A program made the position numbers and the translations under genes. Shown piece by piece: positions 60,792 through 64,000 of a stretch of 64,000 nt of DNA (within the stretch, counting starts at the first letter, position 1; each line of letters starts with the position of its first letter). Location: NCBI RefSeq assembly GCF_002288925.2, contig NW_022098072.1:15837133-15901132 (forward strand), given 5' to 3'. Source of the stretch: Delphinapterus leucas (taxonomy: Eukaryota > Chordata > Mammalia > Artiodactyla > Monodontidae). The notes below the pieces were generated by a model that ran no database searches, was not told the origin of the DNA, and saw only the letters and a program-made list of their open reading frames with translations.

Positions 60792-61126
60792 GGGGCTTCT
60801 CTGGTGGTGCAGTGGTTAAGAATCCACCTGCCAATGCAGGGGACAAGGGTTCAAGCCCTGGTCCGGGAAGACCCCACGTGCCGCGGAGCAACTAAGCCCA
60901 TGTACCACTACTGAGCCTGTGCTCTAGAGCCCGCGTGCCACAAGTACTGAGCCTGTGTGCCACAACTACTGAAGTCCGCGCACCTAGAGCCCGTGTTCCG
61001 CAACAAGAGAAGCCACCACAATGAGAAGCCCGTGCACCACAACAAAGAGTAGCCCCCGCTCGCCACAACTAGAGAAAGCTCGCGCACAGCAACAAAGACC
61101 CAACACAGCAAAAAAAAAAAAAAAGA
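60792..61126 (+). mobile_element. Long-type CHR SINE (about 335 bp) with internal repeats
   Basis: tRNA-like head (GGGCTTCTCTGGTGGTGC, B box GGTTCAAGCCC), then a body with the repeated motif 'ccacaactactgaag' and 'agcccgcg/agcccgtg' units, ending in a pure A tail (61111-61124). It is about 140 bp longer than the short type in this window. Flanked by a 15-bp TSD. Confidence 0.94.
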
Positions 61127-61141
61127 AATCACACTGATCTG
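61127..61141. repeat. Target-site duplication, right copy (AATCACACTGATCTG)
   Basis: Partner of 60777-60791. Confidence 0.9.
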
Positions 61142-61560
61142 TTAGGGTTCAGAGTTTATTATGATTTAAAGCTAATTCTGTACTAAGCAACATAACTTTG
61201 CTAAATTAGGTGAATGGTTTAATTTAACTAAGTAGAACAAAGTGGTTGAATCAACCAAATGAACAATTCACTAATTTAACTAGGTCTTAAAGGGAAATAA
61301 GCCAATAAGAGTACCACCTTCCTCTTCCCTTACAAGGGATAGTTATTTTTTAAACTATAAGCCAAGTAAAGAAATGATGATGTACTTTGGCAAGCAAATG
61401 ACAAAGCAGGAGAAGCCATAGTCCTTCAAAGCAAGAACAATTAGTAATAGAGAATCAGCTGAGAAGATGCTGCCAGCAGGTAGGTAATTTTCATCTTCTC
61501 TCTGGATTAATCAAGACGGCGAAGTTTGGCACACAACACTGATTCATCAATTATTTCTCT
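61142..61560. other. No recognised feature
   Basis: AT-rich spacer between the long SINE and the inverted L1. Confidence 0.4.
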
Positions 61561-61569
61561 TGGGGCTTC

Positions 61570-62506
61570 TTTTTTTTAAAATTGGTGTATAGTTGCTTTA
61601 CAATGTTGCATTAGTTTCTGCTGTGCAGCGAAGTGAATCAACTATATGTATAAATATATCCCCTCTTTTTTGGATTTCCTTCCCACAGAGCACTGAGCAG
61701 AGTTACCTGTGCTATACAGCAGGTCCTCTTCAGTTATTTATTTCATACATAGTAGTGTATATATGTCAATCCCAATCTCCCAATTCATCCCACCACCAAC
61801 CCTTTCCCCCCTTGGTATCCGTAAATTTGTTCTCTATGTCTGTGTCTCTATTTCTGCTTTGCAAATAGGTTCATCTGTACCATTTTTCTACATTCCACAT
61901 ATATGCGTTAACATACGATATTTGTTTTTCTCTTTCTAATTTACTTCACTTTGTATGACAGTCTCTAGGTCCATCCACATCTCTACAAATGACCCAATTT
62001 CATTCCTTTAATGGCTGAGTAATATTCCATTGTATATATGTGTCACATCTTCTTTATCCATTCATCCATCAATGGACATTTAGGTTGCTCCCATGTCCTG
62101 GCTTATTGTACATAGTGCTGCAATGAACAATGGGGTGCATGCGTCTTTTTGAATTATGGTTTTCTCAGAGTATATATGCCCAGCAGTGGGATTGCTGGGC
62201 CATATGTTATTTTATTTTTAGTTTTTTAAGGAACCTCCATACTATTCTCCATAGTGGCTGTATCAATTTACATTCCCACCAACAGTGCAAGAGGATTCCC
62301 TTTTCTCCACATCCTCTCCAGCATTTATTATCTGTAGATTTTTTTTGCTGATGGCCATTCTGATCGGTTTGAGGTGATACCTCATTGTAGTTTTGATCTG
62401 CATTTCTCTAATAATTAGTAAGGTTGAGCGTCTTTTCATGTGTTTGTTGACCATCTGTATGTCTTCTTTAGAGAAATGTCTGTTTAGGTTTTCAGCCAAT
62501 TCATCT
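61570..62506 (-). mobile_element. L1 LINE 3' end, antisense; main part of a 5'-inverted copy
   Basis: Starts with the T-rich complement of the A tail, then 3' UTR ('tagttgctttacaatgttgcattagtttctgc') and ORF2 C-terminal text. On the minus strand translation near 62390-62500 shows [20 protein letters not shown] followed by MKRRSTLLI, a known part of L1 ORF2. The frame is broken further down. At 62507 the sequence turns round to the opposite strand. Possible left TSD word TGGGGCTTC at 61561-61569. Confidence 0.93.
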
Positions 62507-62567
62507 CCAAAATATATAAACAGCTCATGTAGCTCAATATCAAAAAAACAAACAACCCAATCAAACA
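62507..62567 (+). mobile_element. Inverted 5' segment of the same L1 (twin-priming product)
   Basis: 'ccaaaatatataaacagctcatg' and 'caaacaacccaatcaaa' are sense ORF2 sequence lying immediately upstream of the part present at 61570-62506, but on the opposite strand. Adjacent L1 positions in opposite orientation within one insertion are the hallmark of twin priming. Confidence 0.88.
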
Positions 62568-62579
62568 GCGGGGGCTGGG
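62568..62579. repeat. G-rich target-site duplication, copy 1 (GCGGGGGCTGGG)
   Basis: Matches 62791-62802 (GTGGGGGCTGGG) with one difference; flanks the short SINE. Confidence 0.8.
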
Positions 62580-62790
62580 GCTTCCCTGGTGGCACAGTGG
62601 TTGGGAGTCCACCTGCCGAGGCAGGGGACACGGGTTTGTGCCCCGGTCCGGGAAGATCCCACGTGCCACGGAGCGGCTGGGCCCGTGAGCCATGGCCGCT
62701 GAGCCTGCGCGTCCGGAGCCTGTGCTCCGCAACGGGAGAGGCCACAACAGTGAGAGGCCCACGGACCACAAAAAAAAAAAAAAAAAAAAA
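62580..62790 (+). mobile_element. CHR-class tRNA-derived SINE, short type
   Basis: Full body from GCTTCCCTGGTGGCACAG to GAGGCCCACGGACC, with a 21-base pure A tail. Flanked by the G-rich words at 62568-62579 and 62791-62802. The youngest of the three insertions piled up here. Confidence 0.95.
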
Positions 62791-62802
62791 GTGGGGGCTG
62801 GG
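62791..62802. repeat. G-rich target-site duplication, copy 2 (GTGGGGGCTGGG)
   Basis: Shared between the two SINEs: right TSD of the short SINE and left TSD (GTGGGGGCT) of the long SINE. Confidence 0.8.
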
Positions 62803-63156
62803 CTTCCCTGGTGGCACAATGGTTAAGAATCCGCCTGCCAATGCAGGGGTTCGAGCCCTGGTCAGAGAAGATCCCACATGCCGTGGAGTAACTAAGCCCG
62901 TGCGCCACAACTACTGAGCCTGTGCTCTAGAGCCTGCGAGCCACAACTACTGAAGCCCGCACACCTAGAGCCCGTGCTCCGCAACAAAAGAAGCCACCGC
63001 AGTGAGAAGCCTGCGCGCCGCAATGAAGAGTGGCCCCCGCTCGCTGCAACTAGAGAAAGCCCACATGCAGCAACAAAGATCCAACAGAGCCATAAATAAA
63101 TAAATAAATAAACAAACAAACAAACCAAAGCTGAGATTATTAAAAAAAAAAAAAAA
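62803..63156 (+). mobile_element. Long-type CHR SINE with composite tail
   Basis: Head CTTCCCTGGTGGCACAATGG, B box GGTTCGAGCCC, then the long-type body with 'ccacaactactgaagcc' repeats, and a tail of AAAT and AAAC units plus a final A run. The B-box side lacks the usual GGGGACACGGGTTCG spacer and reads AGGGGTTCGAG, a small deletion. GTGGGGGCT at 62791-62799 and 63157-63165 flanks it. Confidence 0.93.
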
Positions 63157-63165
63157 GTGGGGGCT
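63157..63165. repeat. G-rich target-site duplication, copy 3 (GTGGGGGCT)
   Basis: Right TSD of the long SINE; the following TC continues the original target word also seen at 61561-61569. Confidence 0.75.
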
Positions 63166-63244
63166 TCATTTAAGATATACTGAGAGTTGCACATGAGAGC
63201 TGGGGTTCACTGGGGATTTAAACAGTACAGATGAAGAGAGAGCT

Positions 63245-63335
63245 GTCACCATTATTCAGTCAGACTTCCGATGGATGTTTACTGAGTGCCTACTTTGATT
63301 CAGGTACTCTTCTAAGGAATAGTATAGAAACATCA
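63245..63335 (+). repeat. Start of the unnamed ancient repeat, short fragment
   Basis: 'gatgtttactgagtgcctactttgattcaggtactcttctaagg' (in pieces) is the diverged 'atttattgagtgcctactatgtgccaggcactgttctagg' motif. Confidence 0.6.
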
Positions 63336-64000
63336 AGGAGTTTTTATTTCATCAAGTATTGACCCAATTTAGTTCACAATTGCTAATAGTAGGATCTAAA
63401 CTATAAAGTTAAAAATAGACACTCAGAAATAATTCACTAAACAAGTGAAGGACTTAAAAAATCATATAATACTTACAGATGCTTCCTTATCACCTTTGTT
63501 TCTTAGTGTCGAAAAAAAATAATCAAATTTCCTATAATGATTGCAGTTGCCATAGATTAAAACTGTTAGATAAACAGGCAATTAATTAGCTTTTAACAGA
63601 GCTTTCAATAGGATCTCATATTGATGTGGAAAAATTTAATTTCTAATTTCATCAAAAATATAAAGAGCCTCCTCTCCCTGGAAGACAAAAATATCACCCA
63701 GCCCTGATTTTTTTTAAAAAGGGATAGAAAAAATGGGCTTTTAAGAACAATTTACTTTTTTACATATAGTTCCTATAAAATAGAGACTTCATTTTATTAA
63801 TTAAGATTCAAAACAATATAATGCATAAAGAAGAATAAGATCTCAAAAACATAAAGTTGAGAAACATGTATAAAAATCTTTCATAGTCTCACCAGATATA
63901 CTGAAAACATAAAATGTAGCATATAATTATTCAACAATACTGAAAAGATATAAATATGCAGCCAAAAGCAATGAAGGTTTGCTTTTATAAAAAATAAAGA
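63336..64000. other. AT-rich DNA, nothing recognised
   Basis: No feature recognised up to the window end. Confidence 0.4.

Noticed and set aside
60792..61126. CRISPR-like or tandem repeat array
   Set aside because: The repeated 'ccacaactactgaag' units are internal repeats of the long SINE type; spacing is irregular and the DNA is mammalian.
62393..62917. 174-codon + strand open frame
   Set aside because: It is made of SINE bodies and L1 antisense; the protein text ([16 protein letters not shown] and similar) recurs wherever this SINE occurs.

Overview
This window looks like nuclear DNA of a whale or dolphin (Cetacea). It carries many copies of the tRNA-derived SINE of the cetacean CHR class, which begins GGCTTCCCTGGTGG and ends GAGGCCCGCGTACCGC. 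It also holds cetartiodactyl-type L1 LINE 3' ends, mariner DNA transposons of the TTGGNTTGGCCAAAAA type, and older mammalian repeats (MIR, L2, MLT1-type MaLR LTRs, hAT-Charlie MITEs). Base composition is strongly AT-rich by eye. I found no protein-coding gene that I can support. All long open frames are transposon remains, antisense shadows of transposons, or chance AT-rich frames. The window is best read as a gene desert or the inside of a very long intron.

Layout. 1-10 kb: SINE copies at 1-150 and 1554-1748, an old L1 3' half (3.7-4.7 kb), an antisense L1 3' end (5.4-5.9 kb), unnamed ancient repeat blocks, a possible solo LTR (8.3-8.7 kb) and a hAT MITE (9.7 kb). 10.9-13.8 kb: one or more decayed antisense L1 5' halves. 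14.97-16.23 kb: a full-length but dead mariner with TA target duplication. 18-23 kb: MIR, an ancient repeat, a SINE with a clean target-site duplication (TSD), a hAT MITE and L2. 24.9-29.2 kb: old antisense L1 pieces broken by a young sense L1, plus an ancient repeat broken by another L1. 30-35 kb: L1 tail plus SINE plus compound microsatellite, an older SINE, an MLT1-type LTR and L2. 36.5-38.5 kb: possible old sense L1. 38.9-41.3 kb: an L1 with both ends and matching TSDs but most of ORF1 and ORF2 missing. 42.6-43.2 and 47.2-48.0 kb: old L1 3' parts, the second hit by a SINE. 49.2-49.4 kb: an exon-like segment of unknown status. 49.8-50.6 kb: young L1 3' end. 51.7 kb: SINE. 52-60 kb: mostly quiet DNA with a 79-bp mariner MITE, an ancient repeat and a CA/TA microsatellite. 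60.3-63.2 kb: a dense pile of MLT1 LTR, a long SINE, a 5'-inverted L1 and two further SINEs nested at one spot.

The interest here lies in transposition mechanisms: twin priming, internal deletion, 5'-junction filler and serial nesting at one target. I saw no sign of a new cellular system. No CRISPR, operon, phage or other prokaryotic-style cassette is present. Family names are given from recognised sequence text, not from a database search.
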